Origin: Oreohelix idahoensis
Lineage: Eukaryota > Mollusca > Gastropoda > Stylommatophora > Oreohelicidae
Reading direction: 5' to 3'
Assembly: GCA_024509875.1 (NCBI GenBank)
Contig: JAMPIV010004930.1
Coordinates: 124,001-188,000, forward strand
Length of the DNA stretch: 64,000 nucleotides
Positions 43,986-56,918 of the stretch are shown here, in pieces (position 1 is the stretch's first letter; every line of letters begins with the position of its first letter). Under the pieces are notes generated by a model, which was not told the DNA's origin, did not search any database, and saw only the letters and a program-made list of their open reading frames with translations. A program made the position numbers and the translations under genes.

Positions 43986-45048
43986 ACAAATAGAAATAAT
44001 GAAAAACAGTCTATCGCACATTTAGCTATGAAGCTAAGTGCAAAAATAAATCTTAACTGATGAAGAGAATAGAATTATTAATAATGTTTTTAAAAGATTT
44101 ACTAACCTCTTTCCCTTCGCCAAATCCTTAAGAACACTATAAAATTACACTCCACGGATATGTATAAAATATCCACACAGTAATGAAATATTAGAGCAAG
44201 CTCTATGAAGGCTATGCCGTAGGAAACGCTCTTATGCGCCGCGATGTTTTAAAACCCAGTACTGCTGTTCTGGCGACCATCTCATTATATTTCTGGTTGC
44301 TATATGTTAGAAGTCGTCCCCTGTTGGTATGCCCTCCTATCCAGTAACTAGGTGTATGTCTTGTATTATGATGCTGGGATGTACGCCAATTCACGTCAAT
44401 CACTAAAGTGGGTGGGCTGTCACAACCAACTCTTCAATTCCATGCTGCGGGTTTGTCAGCTAGGCAGACCGTAGTTTTGGATTGGCCGCCCAATGCAGAA
44501 ATCACCTGGTCTCCTCTGTCAAAAAGCCGTCTGTCCTTTCTTGCCGCTTCTGGAGAAGTGTGTGCTATTCTTTGTCTTATTGTCATGAGGCGGTTTCCTT
44601 AATCTCCTTGGTCTTTATCTCGCTGGGTAATCAGTATAGCGGCTCTCACAGTTTACAATCTGGCAACATTTATTTATGTTCTCGTCACGAGTCCTTTGTC
44701 ACGACGTGCTACTGTGTTTGTAAGATGGTGACAATCGTTTTGTTTAAACAGTGGATTGGGTATCAAAAGACTTCTCTCTAATGCCAAGCCGGGCGTCTCC
44801 CAAAGTAAACAATACTCGTCTAATGTGTCTAAGTGTGGTTACCAAGATTCTAACGAGACCATGTGGGCTCCGAAAGATAGCGCAATGTGGTTAAATAAAT
44901 CAAAGGCTTGTTAAGTTACACTTAAGTACGAGCTGTGATTAAGAAAGATTACTTTAACAATGATGAAAGAGCAAAATGAGAGATAAAATAAAATAAGAAA
45001 GATGTTTGAAAAGATACAGAGTAATAAAGATAGACCGTCTATATGACA

Positions 45049-47110
45049 GAAGCCCCCTCCTAAAGTATGACGTCAGTCATACTCCTGTAGGTCTAGCTTT
45101 CCATCCTTGTTTCCTTGTGATTCCTTAAGCATCCGTTGGCTCCGAGTTTTCGTTCGCATCCGAGTGTGATATCTCGGAGTTGTAAAGGTGTCTTACGAAT
45201 GTCAATGGATCATCATCTGCGTGATTAGTGATCACCGTGGTCGAAATGTGGCCTGTTCTGTAGAGGGGCTCTCGATGTACTGTTTAAGCATATTTATATG
45301 GTAAATTTACTGCTTTCTATTCAATTCAGCCTGAATGTGTGTTCGAGAAAGTTTCTTGTATGGACCTCCCCAACAGATTTGTAACTTATTAATGCTACTT
45401 GGCAGCACAACTGACACTTTTTGACCGACCTCTAAATTACGATCCTTTGCTATCCTGCGATGAAATTTGGCATGTTTGCACTGAGCTTCGCAGCACTTAG
45501 CTGTGACTTATTTCCAGCCAGTCTTCAGACGTTGCTCCAAGTCTGTGACATATTGGAAAGCTGACGTGACAGTGTCATCTGCTTTGGCATCTGTCCATGT
45601 CCTTAATAAAGCTTACAATGGACCTTTAATAAATCTCCCGAAGAATAATGTGGTCAGAGGTACTCCCGTAGAAGCAGGGGGGACTTCCCGGTAGGCAAAT
45701 AATGCGGCAGGAAGATACTGATTCCAAGTTTATGGCTGCTCCTTTGCCAACTCCAGGTAAATAGAGATAGGCGTTCCATTAAACCGCTCTACTTGCCCTT
45801 TACTCGGAACGTAATAGGGCGTAGTATGAAAGTGCGTAGTGTGGAATATCCTAAGAACCTCCTCTGTCAACTTGCCTCGAAATTGTGACCCGTTGTCTGT
45901 GAGAATTTGATGCGGGAAGCCTAATCTCGTAAAATATTGAGCAAAGCGTCAGCCACATGCACTGAGTCGCATGCTCGCAAGGCTATGGCTTTGCCCCACA
46001 CGGAACATATGCCTACTAAGGTCATGAAATAGGTATTCCTCGTCTTAGTTCTCATTAGAGGTCCAGTTATATTCATGGCCACTCTTTCAAATGGGGTGCC
46101 GGGATTGGTATCTCCCAAAGTGTCACTGGGTCCGTCCAGTGTTTCGGTGCAACTTCCTGGCACTGAGGACAAGACTTGACGAACCGTTCGGTGTCACCGG
46201 TGATCCCTAGCCAATAAAAGTAGCAGACTATCCGCTGAGATTTGGCGCTCATTCCCATGTATCCACTAAATGGGATAGAAAGTCCCATCTCAAGCATCTG
46301 GTTCCTATAGGTAGCAGGAACAACTAATTGATTGTGTTCCTGTCCTTCGTTTCCAGCCCTTCGATACACCAATCCATTTTTCATAAAGAAGTCTCCCTTG
46401 GTAGGTGGGTTGCATGTCCTAGGTAAGTTTTCAAAACAGGGCGCCAGTGAGGAATCTTTCATTTGGCCCTATTCAATTCCTCTGGGAGGATATTGGTAGG
46501 ATGTTCCTGCTTGGTGTCCATTTGTGACTGGCCTCTAGTCTAAACGAGTGCAATGACTGGTGGTTGAGTAAGATCTTCAAGGAACACATATCTACATCCC
46601 AAGATTAGAGAGTAGATTGGTTCTTCCATTATGGCTGTAGGAATATCTCCTGTCACGTAACGAGATTCCACTCTGATTCGTGCAATCGGCAGTGTCATGG
46701 ATGCTACATCCTTCGACAGACATTGGATGTCGACAGTCTTTTCTGGTCTGGGGTGACGAGGGATGCCCTGAATACTGCATTGAAAGCAAGTCCCGTGTCA
46801 TAAAGACATTCCACGGATTGTTCGTTTACGATGACTGATTCTATAACGGGTGGGGGAGAAGGTTTCTGGTAGGCGAACTCTGCTCCTTCCAGGGTGAAGA
46901 TTTTCTCTGCAGACGTGCAGCTTGCTGAGGGGGAGGTCGGCTGTTGCAATTATTAATGTTGTGGCTATTCAAGCGACAGTACCTGCACCATTAATCTCCC
47001 TGTCTCTGATGTTGCGCAGCATTTTTGTGAGCTTTTAGGGCGGTTGTCCTGTTTATCTTGTTCATCTAGCTGCTCTATCACAGTCAGCTTTTTCAACATG
47101 TCACAACCCT
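45049..47110 (-). pseudogene. C4 internal region: protease and integrase, no RT
   Basis: A decayed Ty3/Gypsy pol segment read right to left in several frames. Protease: VECLYDTGLAFNAVF (about 46800). Integrase zinc finger: GYMGMSAKSQRIVC and FVKSCPQCQEVAPKHW (about 46250-46150). Core: GTPFERVAMNITGPL, DNGSQF-like (about 45890) and VERFNGT-like (about 45780). Then a GPY-like segment (about 45380), HINMLKQYIE and a final piece ending near 45130. Only about 80 bases and the polypurine tract separate this from the LTR. No reverse transcriptase or RNase H is found either between protease and integrase or after integrase. The integrase resembles that of A3. Confidence 0.82.
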
Positions 47111-48032
47111 CGGTGAAGTTTCCCAGTATACGCTACTGTTATAATTGCACCAACATACACTTACGACACCAGCCTCATGCATGACGTCATATTAATCGCC
47201 TTGTAGGATTTGTATGAACAAGCAGGGGTCCTATTCTTCTTTTGTCTCATCAGAGACCCCCCAAAACTACTTGCGACCCCGTCCATTTTTGGGAGCGAAA
47301 AAAGGGTTACTAATTCATTCGTGGTCAGACTTCTTATGAATGAATCTGTATATGGGTATATGGTGAGTGTGATCAGGTGCAAAGGTCATGTTAGAAAAAA
47401 TACCAATATTCTCTCTTAATATAAACTTGGTGATAAATAGAAATATTGCATTAATCATCATCATTATTGTGGTTTTCCTCCCATCATAATCGTCATCACC
47501 ATTACTATCATCGCGATTATTAATTATCATAATTAATATCAACATAATCCCCACCAATTACACCAACATTACTATACAATTGCAATAAAAATCACCACCT
47601 TCATCTAATATAATAATGACTGGAATAGGAAAGACGGCACTTAATCTGATTTGGTCTTTACGAAGTGTAACAAAGCAAAGACTGAGGCAGTCCACAAGTT
47701 AATGACAACAAGAATGTGCAGTTCTACGGATGCTTCTAAGAAGACAGCAAGATTAGCACTACTGGTCAATGAAGCAGTTTGTAAGAGATAACTAATATAA
47801 TGTGGATGGGGTGTGCAACCTCAACATGTAAACATATTGCTACAGAGAGCGCTACTGCAAGAGCTCCATGCTCCACAGAGCGAGAAAAGTGAAGTAGTGA
47901 TGATGAAGAAGATGATGATGAAGAAGATGATGATGAAGAAGATGATGATTTCATTCTCCCAAATCTTCTCTCTCCTCCCACCTTCTAAAACAAATCTTCT
48001 ATTAGTTAACAGCTCGTAGATTTCTCTCTCAC
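47111..48032. other. Intron 2 next to exon 2
   Basis: No gene. A GATGATGAAGAAGATGATGA microsatellite lies at 47897-47950. It is preceded by GAGCTCCATGCTCCACAGAG, similar to a block at about 18640-18660, so this may be the 3' end of a small retroposed element. Otherwise AT-rich. Confidence 0.5.
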
Positions 48033-48166
48033 TCATAGTAAGATAAAGTTATAAAATCAACTCCTCCATAGTCTGTCTTATTCCAGGTGAGGTCTGGGTC
48101 TTTCCACGACATGTTGACGTAGCCAATAGATGTCAGTGCTTGTTCTACCTCGTCAATCATCAACAC
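48033..48166 (-). CDS. Cys-loop receptor subunit, exon 2
   Basis: This 134-bp exon follows the acceptor TTATCTTTTCAG and ends at TATGA before the donor GTGAGA. It starts in phase 0 and leaves two bases, which join the first base of exon 3 to make Glu110. It encodes residues 66-110: IDEVEQALTS, then YVNMSWKDPDLTWNKTDYGG. This is the typical strand 1-2 region of nicotinic receptors (consensus IDEKNQ... and W-x-D-x-x-L-x-W-N...YGG). The loop D aromatic, usually Trp, is Tyr81 here by my alignment. N83-M-S and N94-K-T are possible glycosylation sites. Confidence 0.92.
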
Positions 48167-49065
48167 CTGAAAAGATAACAAAAAAGTGTTAACACCTTTC
48201 AGCAATGATGTTTCAATGTACGTTTTGTGATCTTGCTTACAATTTTATATACAACGTCACCAAATTATGTGATCCTTTCATAGCTGTAATCTAGTAAATA
48301 TTCTATGATTTTTTCTGGCTTCTATTTTAGTTTGGCCCAGCCCGGGTCATGTCCCTCGAGGTTCCTTAAAATGTTGATAGTTTAAAATTTACCACAACAG
48401 ATGGTCAATTTTAGCTCCCTAAGTCGTTTGAAACCTGATGAACGAAGGGTTCTAAGATTTGAGACATTCACTCAACGCTGATATCAGATTAAATAAAACC
48501 GTTTAAAGAGACAGATATTCCGGTATTAAAATGTGTGGCCTCTTTTCAAATCTAGTAATGTCTCTCCTGACAGTGTTGCAGTCAAAATAATTACTTTGCA
48601 CAATGCAAGGACCTTTTTGGTTTTCATGATCTACAATCATCACTAAATAATGTTCATCATCTTCAGTCCTTATCATAACATCATATGTTTTTTTTCTTAT
48701 CGATAGTCCTCATCACGTGGCTTTCAATATCGTTAATCCTTATCATAGATATATTCAATTACACTGAAACTGGCCTCAAGGTCTTTTCTATTTGGACATG
48801 CGCCCTAATATAACCGATTAGGTTGAACGGGACACGCCTCGCCAAAACGATCCAAAATTTTATTTTAAAAAAAGATATATTCTTAAGGTTTTCTTTATCT
48901 TCAGTTATCATATCATTGAATTCCTAAGGAAATCTCTAAATAGACCACTAGGTCTTTTATATCTGGACATGAGCCTTTTTATAAACGACGGACCTTGTGT
49001 TTAGGTTGAATGGGCGCGCCTCGCCAAAATAAGAAAACAATTTATTTAAAAAAAAAAAAAACAGA
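48167..49065. other. Intron 1, proximal part
   Basis: No exon or transposon recognised. From about 48640 onward, scattered TTCAGTCCTTATCAT-like blocks look like decayed relatives of the 30-bp minisatellite. Two similar pieces near 48770-48850 and 48935-49030 share GGTTGAA(C/T)GGG-CGCCTCGCCAAAA. Confidence 0.5.
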
Positions 49066-49465
49066 TGCAGGGCTTTCCTTAACTTCAGTCCTCATCACAG
49101 GGCTTTCCTTAACTTCAGTCCTCATCACAGGGTTTTCCTTAACTTCAGTCCTCATCACAGGGCTTTCCTTAACTTCAGTCCTCATCACAGGGCTTTCCTT
49201 AACTTCAGTCCTCATCACAGTGCTTTCCTTAACTTCAGTCCTCATCACAGGGCTTTCCTTAACTTCAGTCCTCATCACAGTGCTTTCCTTAACTTCAGTC
49301 CTCATCACAGGGCTTTCCTTAACTTCAGTCCTCATCACAGTGCTTTCCTTAATTTCAGTCCTCATCACAGGGCTTTCCTTAACTTCAGTCCTCAACACAG
49401 TGCTTTCCTTAACTTCAGTCCTCATCACAGTGCTTTCCTTAACTTCGGTCCTCATCACATGGTTT
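49066..49465. repeat. 30-bp minisatellite, about 13 copies
   Basis: The unit is CTTAACTTCAGTCCTCATCA plus CAGGGCTTTC. Successive copies alternate between CAGGG and CAGTG for several cycles, a 60-bp higher-order period. The period is a multiple of 3, so both strands stay open (182 and 158 codons); these are not genes. Confidence 0.95.
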
Positions 49466-51229
49466 TCGGTTTCTTCAGTCATCATCATATGGTTTTCATT
49501 ATCTCCAGTACTCGTCACATGGTTTCATTATCTTCAGATCTCCGTCATAAAGTTTTGATTTATCTTCAGGTTTAATCATATAGTTTTTATTTATCTTTAG
49601 GTCTAATCATATAGTTTTTGATTTATCTTTAGGTCTAATCATATAGTTTTTGATTTATCTTTAGGTCTAATCATATAGTTTTGATTTATCTTCAGTTCTC
49701 ATTATATAGTTTTGATTTATATATTCATTTCTCATTATAAAGTTTTGATATATCTTCAGTTACCATCACGTAGTTCTGATTTATCTTCAACCCATCTTAC
49801 AGTGTTGATTTATCTTCAACCTTCATCATATAGTTATTATTTATATTCAGTTCCCATCATAAAGTTTTGATTTATCTTCAGTTCTCATTATATGGCTTTC
49901 ATTATCTTTAGTCTTCATCAATTCTAGAAACGCATAAGACTGAGACACAAGAAAGATGGCGATAGCAGAGAAACTAAATGCATTTTGTTAAAGTGTAAAC
50001 ATTATGACATGCACTATATGAAAAAGATGAGATATTCATTTTTCGATGCATTGTTTATGTATATTTGAGCCGTTAAACTCTGTTAGCGTACCGTACGCAT
50101 TTTTCGTTACTCTGAGAAGTGTAGGCCTACTGATTTGGCTGGTATCATATCAAGTTTCTTTATGATTTTGTTAACTTTGTCCCCCCGCCTTCGTCCCAGG
50201 GATCCATTGCCCTGTAGCCATATTTTCTTGCCATGAAGGCCTGTGATTGTAGCTTAATTGACTACACTCTTACAAGGTATCCACATAATTTGTTTTTCCA
50301 TCTCTAAACATCGTGGTACCACTCGTGAGTTACCTGAACCCGAAAGGGGAGCAAAGAATAGTAACGCTGTAACCAGCTATTCTTGTCGTAAAAGGCGACT
50401 AAGGATGATTGGGCATGGGGCCAACAATCCCGAATCTGTAGAAACATTTTAGCTGCAAAAACGAAACAACCAGCATAGACGGGTCAATTGAGTAAGAGAT
50501 GAGAAGAAGACGATGGCGATGGATTTTAAAAAGTCAGCTGGTGAGCCGCATAGTTAGCCTTTACACATCATGTTTATATTTCTTTGTTTATTCTATCAAC
50601 CCATTTGTGAACGCGAGCGAACGTAGCGGTTTGATTTATCAACATCAAAGTCGCATTCTGACTAATCATCATCACCATCATCATCATCATCATCACCATC
50701 ATCATTATCGTTTTCGCTCCTTGTGGCGTATGTAGCCTCCTCTGCACATGGATTCTTATGAGGAAGCTTGTACCTGAGCATTCATGCGCACTTGCAATAG
50801 TGGTTCCTGTAACATTTTGTTCTACATGATTTACATTGATGACTGAGCTCAATCAAGTATCACTAAGCGCCTACAACAGCAGGAGATCTGGTTTTAAGGC
50901 ACAGGGAAGGTGAAGGGGCAGATATGTAGACAGTATTACATATATCCTACAACAACACGCACTCACAACAGCCAATCTGACAAACTTGCGCCAAGAACGC
51001 GAACTGCAGCTTCCGACTACGCTTTATAAGAATGGACAGAAAACAGTATTTTAAAAAAGTAAGTAGATCATGTTTCCAACCCCATGCGCAACCTTATATT
51101 AGTTGCTTCTTACAGCCTGCATGGTGGAAAAGTGATCCTATTCGCTAGATTTATTGTAATCATAATTTAATCGTAAGAACCAACAACAACAACAGATGTA
51201 TCGTATCGTAAAGACTGGAGGAAGATTAC
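49466..51229. other. Intron 1, distal part
   Basis: At 49466-49930 there are decayed, about 30-bp relatives of the minisatellite (TTGATTTATCTTCAG blocks). At 50463-50530 there is a scrap of LINE-D encoding EMRRRRWRWI, and at 50663-50706 a CAT/ATC microsatellite. The rest is unrecognised. Confidence 0.6.
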
Positions 51230-51424
51230 CTCGAAATGCTGGTATTCAAAATGTATGTTGACAATATTGTTGTCTCCTGCAGGACTAACTTTGTTTCTGA
51301 AGGCACAGTGCGCTCTCAGGTCTTCACGTAGCTTCGCCCTTCCAATTCTCTTTGAGGACACGTTGTTCCGTAACGCAGAAGCGTCAGATGTTGTTAGCAG
51401 CATAATAATCGTCATTAGCAGCAT
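51230..51424 (-). CDS. Cys-loop receptor subunit, exon 1 (start and signal peptide)
   Basis: The exon encodes residues 1-65 of a ligand-gated ion channel subunit. The chosen ATG (51422-51424) is the first Met after an in-frame stop (TAA) 33 bases upstream. It gives a hydrophobic signal peptide, MLLMTIIMLLTTSDASA. The mature part has the helix RAKLREDLRAHC and the strand IVNIHFEYQHFE, which match the amino-terminal helix and first strand of nicotinic receptors. The exon ends in phase 0 at GAG before the donor GTAATC. Joining to exon 2 reads QHFE-VLMIDEVEQ, as the family requires. N21-V-S is a possible glycosylation site. A non-coding first exon upstream cannot be excluded. Confidence 0.9.
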
Positions 51425-53482
<2,058 letters not shown>

Positions 53483-53582
53483 AAGGCTGAGGGGTTTCCT
53501 AAAGCTGAGAGGTTCCCCAAGGCTGAGGGGTTTCCTAAAGCTGAGGGGTTTCCTAAGGCTGAGAGGTTCCCCAAGGCTGAGG
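53483..53582. repeat. 18-bp minisatellite, about 5.5 copies
   Basis: Two unit types, AAGGCTGAGGGGTTTCCT and AAAGCTGAGAGGTTCCCC, are mixed along the array. The open frames on both strands are by-products. Confidence 0.95.
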
Positions 53583-53599
53583 CCTTGACTGAATATGCG

Positions 53600-53760
53600 G
53601 TATGAGCACTTTCTTCTCGAGGTGAAGTTACCAGGTTCTTGAATCGAAACCTGGTGATGCCACGCTCCAGTTTATCACCCTGTAAATGAATGCCAGACTC
53701 CGCTCGTGAGCAGGGCAAGGCGAAGGCAACGAGGAAGGGTCACCCCCACCTAAAAAAAGC
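53600..53760 (+). mobile_element. tRNA-derived SINE, copy 3
   Basis: A head with B-box-like GAATCGAAACC after GGTTCTT, the core GCTCCAGTTTATCACCCTGT (53664-53683), then GGCGAAGGCAACGAGGAAGG and CACCCCCACC. It has the same order as copy 1 at 5703-5910 but is more diverged in the core. Confidence 0.7.
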
Positions 53761-54524
53761 TGGATCTAGTGTAGTGAAGTATTCCTTAATACGCCACTGA
53801 GCGGACGGATCTTTCCGACTGTTATTAAAGAGTTGTGGTATTCAATGAATTTGAACAAGTGAGCGTGTTAAGTTACCACCACATAATACTACAAAATGCC
53901 AAATTAATTTCATCTTTTGCGTTTAGTATTAAACCAACAATGAGATCAGTAAACAGTCTGTATTCGAGCATCACTGGCAGAAACAACCGATGTCTATCAT
54001 CAAATTTGTCTGACAGATCATTAAAATGTCGCAAATTCTAAGTGTTGTGACAATAGTCATGGAATTCAGTTAATGGAACTAAAGTCAATGCCAGCCGTAG
54101 AGCGATTTAACATATCAGACCTAATTGGGTCTCCCTCGCTCTGGGGGACCTGCGCTTGCATTCCCACCTCCAGTTTTGAAAAGTAAATAAGGAACGAAGA
54201 TTCTTTTAAATTACATATAAGGAATAAATGCTATTACAATGCAATAAAATAAAACAATATCTAACTTTATTTGCTATATTTTGACATAAGACGAGTTACA
54301 ACAGAACTATAATCTCAAGTCCAGGAGACCCCACCAGAATAATCCATATCGGGTTCCGCAATTATTGGGGAAGGGGGAGAGGGAGTCCCGGGGCGGTTAA
54401 GAGGTATGGCGTCCGTCTCTATTTCTAGAGGTACCGGATTAGATTTTTAGTTGAGGAAATATCATTTATGGAAATTTTTTTTCAGAACCAGTGGTCATAA
54501 TGATGTCATATTCCCCCCAGATGT
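53761..54524. other. Intergenic, little recognised
   Basis: AT-rich. A block CCAGGAGACCCCACC near 54314 resembles the primer-binding region of family A leaders (CAGGAGACCCCAA at 35383), but no LTR follows it directly. Confidence 0.35.
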
Positions 54525-54845
54525 CTTGTGGAATTAGAGATCGGATGCCTAGCCTTCTCGGATACGGGAGAACAAATAGGAGGTCACGTGTGTAAGTTGC
54601 GCACGTTAAAAATCCCACAGCAGTTGGAAACCGGAAAAATAGGCCTGTCAGGCCGCTGCACTGGCAAAATTTAAATTTAAGAAACCTACCCACCACAACA
54701 ATATTTATAGAATGTGTGACTCCTATATACACACAATGGGTTATCTCGCCGGTGCTATGGAGTTCGTGCACTGTGAGATCTAAGGGAGGAGATCGGAGCC
54801 CTGATGGAGTTGTCCGTGTGCAATGAAGATAGTCCTTAAAACTAG
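54525..54845 (-). repeat. Dispersed repeat R1, copy 2
   Basis: Inverted match to 7075-7405, about 75% by eye. Ends near AGATAGTCCTTAAAACT. Directly adjoins the 28-bp minisatellite. Confidence 0.7.
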
Positions 54846-54856
54846 GCCAAACCAAA

Positions 54857-55099
54857 CCTGATGTATATACCAGAGCAAAACAAACCTGATGTATATACCA
54901 GAGCAAACCACACCTGATGTATATACCAGAGCAAACCAAACCTGATGTATATACCAGAGCAAGACAAACCTGATGTATGTACCAGAGCAAACCAAACCTG
55001 ATGTATATACCAGAGCAAGACAAACCTGATGTATATACCAGAGCAAGACAAACCTGATGTATATACCAGAGCAAGACAAACCTGATGTATATACCAGAG
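54857..55099. repeat. 28-bp minisatellite, about 9 copies
   Basis: The unit is CCTGATGTATATACCAGAGC followed by AAGACAAA or close variants. The last copy is cut by the LTR starting at 55100. The repeated open frames on the minus strand are by-products. Confidence 0.95.
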
Positions 55100-56600
55100 T
55101 GTGGTAAAGTGGGAAGATATAAATATTTATAGGGACTTAGTGTACTGGCTGAGATCAGTTGTGAAGGTATCTGTATCTAATAAGTGTGGTGTATTACAGA
55201 TGACCTTACTTTGCTACCACATTTAGACCTCAGTCAGAATTATTCTGGAATATTGTGATGACTACGTTGAATGTCTAGGGTTATGATAGTGATGAAGTGT
55301 ATGTTCACAACAACAACCAACAGACAGATAAACAATTTAATTTAATCCACAATACTTTACAACACTGTGACACTCACATACATAGAACACTCTATAAGAC
55401 TATCTTAATGAGTCAAGTGTAACTTTTAAAATATGTATTAATTCCTGTCAATAATAGATATCCTGATTCAACTACAAAGTGAACCAGGAATCACAATCAA
55501 ATGTAAATTACAATTTGTATGTACACAATTTATAGATATGATCTTTGTATTGACATATATTATTATTATTACAATATGTGTGTAAGTTGTGATGTAGTAC
55601 TATGAGGTAATACTGGCTTTTTCAAGCTAAGGGGTTGTTTGTCATCATGACTTCAAGTGTTGTTTCTGGTGGAAATAGTATTGGAAAAGTTCACAGTTCC
55701 TGTCATTTGAAACAATTAAGTGTCCCTCTTTATTTAATATATAGTCAAATTTTGAGGGGGTACACAAGATTGAGCTGCTCTGGCCAACGAATCTTAACTT
55801 CTGTGTGGGCGGCAGGAAACAGTCTCCTCTGCTCGCTTGCTTCACCGTATTCTTGAGAAACAACACTGGTCGCTATCTTGACCAAGGAGTATGCTATCAG
55901 CCTCTGGATTCAGCAAAACTCAGACCAGGTGCTGCTTTAATAGTTTAGTACCACGGTCCCACAATTCATGGAAATATTAAACAAATACGTTGACTGGCGA
56001 TGAGTTATGGCATAATTCCGATCTGCCTCTGTCCCAGGCTTTTATTTAGAAAAATATGAGCTGGATCTCAACGCACTTGCTTTTACAAATTGGATTTTCA
56101 AAAAGTGGCACTGAACTGACCCTCCTAATTGACTATATCAACTGGTCTAGCCAATGAGACCATGTTTACAAAAGCTTTTGAAAAAAATTTACCCTTCCTA
56201 CGTTTCCCTTAACAACCAAAAATAGTATTTGCAGTCGACTAATCATGTTTCGCCTTACATATAATTCTAACCAATCAAATCGGTTTTAACGTAGTGGCCT
56301 CATTCCCCTAAAGCAGTATCCAAACATGAGCAAATATGATCTGGTGCTGTCAGACAACACCCCTATAATATTTTGGCTATAATTTGCTAATTACTAGACT
56401 ATGTTCATAACACTTAACATATTCTTTGTCAGCAAGTCCTAAGGCACCCAAATATATAAATTTAATGGGGCTAAGTGGCTCCGTTCAAAATATGTATTCT
56501 AGGATAGTCGTGTATTTGATTTTTTATTTTTTTTTATCGATTTAGAACCGCCACCTGTCCTGCCTTTTCGACTGTTCTGTCAATATAAAGTCAGGATTTC
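55100..56600 (-). mobile_element. Decayed family-A LTR
   Basis: It starts TGTGGTAAAGTGGG in the last minisatellite unit. It then follows the A2 LTR in order: GGGACTTAGTGTACTG, GTCAGTTGTGAAGGT-like, AATGTCTAGGGT, and a later block around CAGCAAAACTCAGACC. Matches fade after about 56000, so the right end is uncertain; it may reach A3. No internal coding region adjoins it. Confidence 0.65.
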
Positions 56601-56918
56601 AGACGTAAAACAGTATTGTGTCATGTTTCCTAATAAGCATTAAACATGTTTTCAAAACTAAACCGTGTATTGGTAGTGTTTTTTTGTCACTGTTTATTTG
56701 AAAAAAAGTTAGTGCTTCATGCCTTACGCGTGGGATTGGCGTTACTATTAATTGCGAGACTGTGGTAGTATTGCATGCGTTCCTCCGTACATCTCTCTAT
56801 CTCTCTCTTCTAAGTCCGTCTGTTTTCATTACGCAGTGTATATAATGACATTAATGCTAGTATTTTATCTAGGTCATTAAGCAGTGTGCGTATCTCAAGG
56901 TTTTCTAAGAAATACAGT

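Larger units (their letters stand above)
18788..45048 (-). mobile_element. 3' LTR of element C4, split by later insertions
   Basis: The LTR runs from TGTCGCTGGGG at 18788 to ATATGACA at 45048, about 3.7 kb once insertions are removed. Pieces: 18788-20310, 37757-37788, 38972-40045 and about 43986-45048. Interruptions: element A2 (20311-37751), a truncated LINE (37789-38960) and an I-like LINE (about 40046-43985). On the element strand the sequence just before the LTR is AGGAGGGGGCTTC, a good polypurine tract, followed by TGTCATATAGACGG. Assignment rests on collinearity with 14242-16903. Confidence 0.7.

Noticed and set aside
49010..49558. 182- and 158-codon frames over the 30-bp minisatellite
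   Set aside because: Same cause: the period is a multiple of 3. The peptides are monotonous and have no start context or exon signals.
54310..54335. Primer-binding site of another element
   Set aside because: The block CCAGGAGACCCCACC resembles family A, but no LTR edge follows within a few bases.
54466..55079. Open frames of 69-202 codons over the 28-bp minisatellite and R1
   Set aside because: They are repeat by-products. 28 is not a multiple of 3, so the frames simply rotate through the same peptide.
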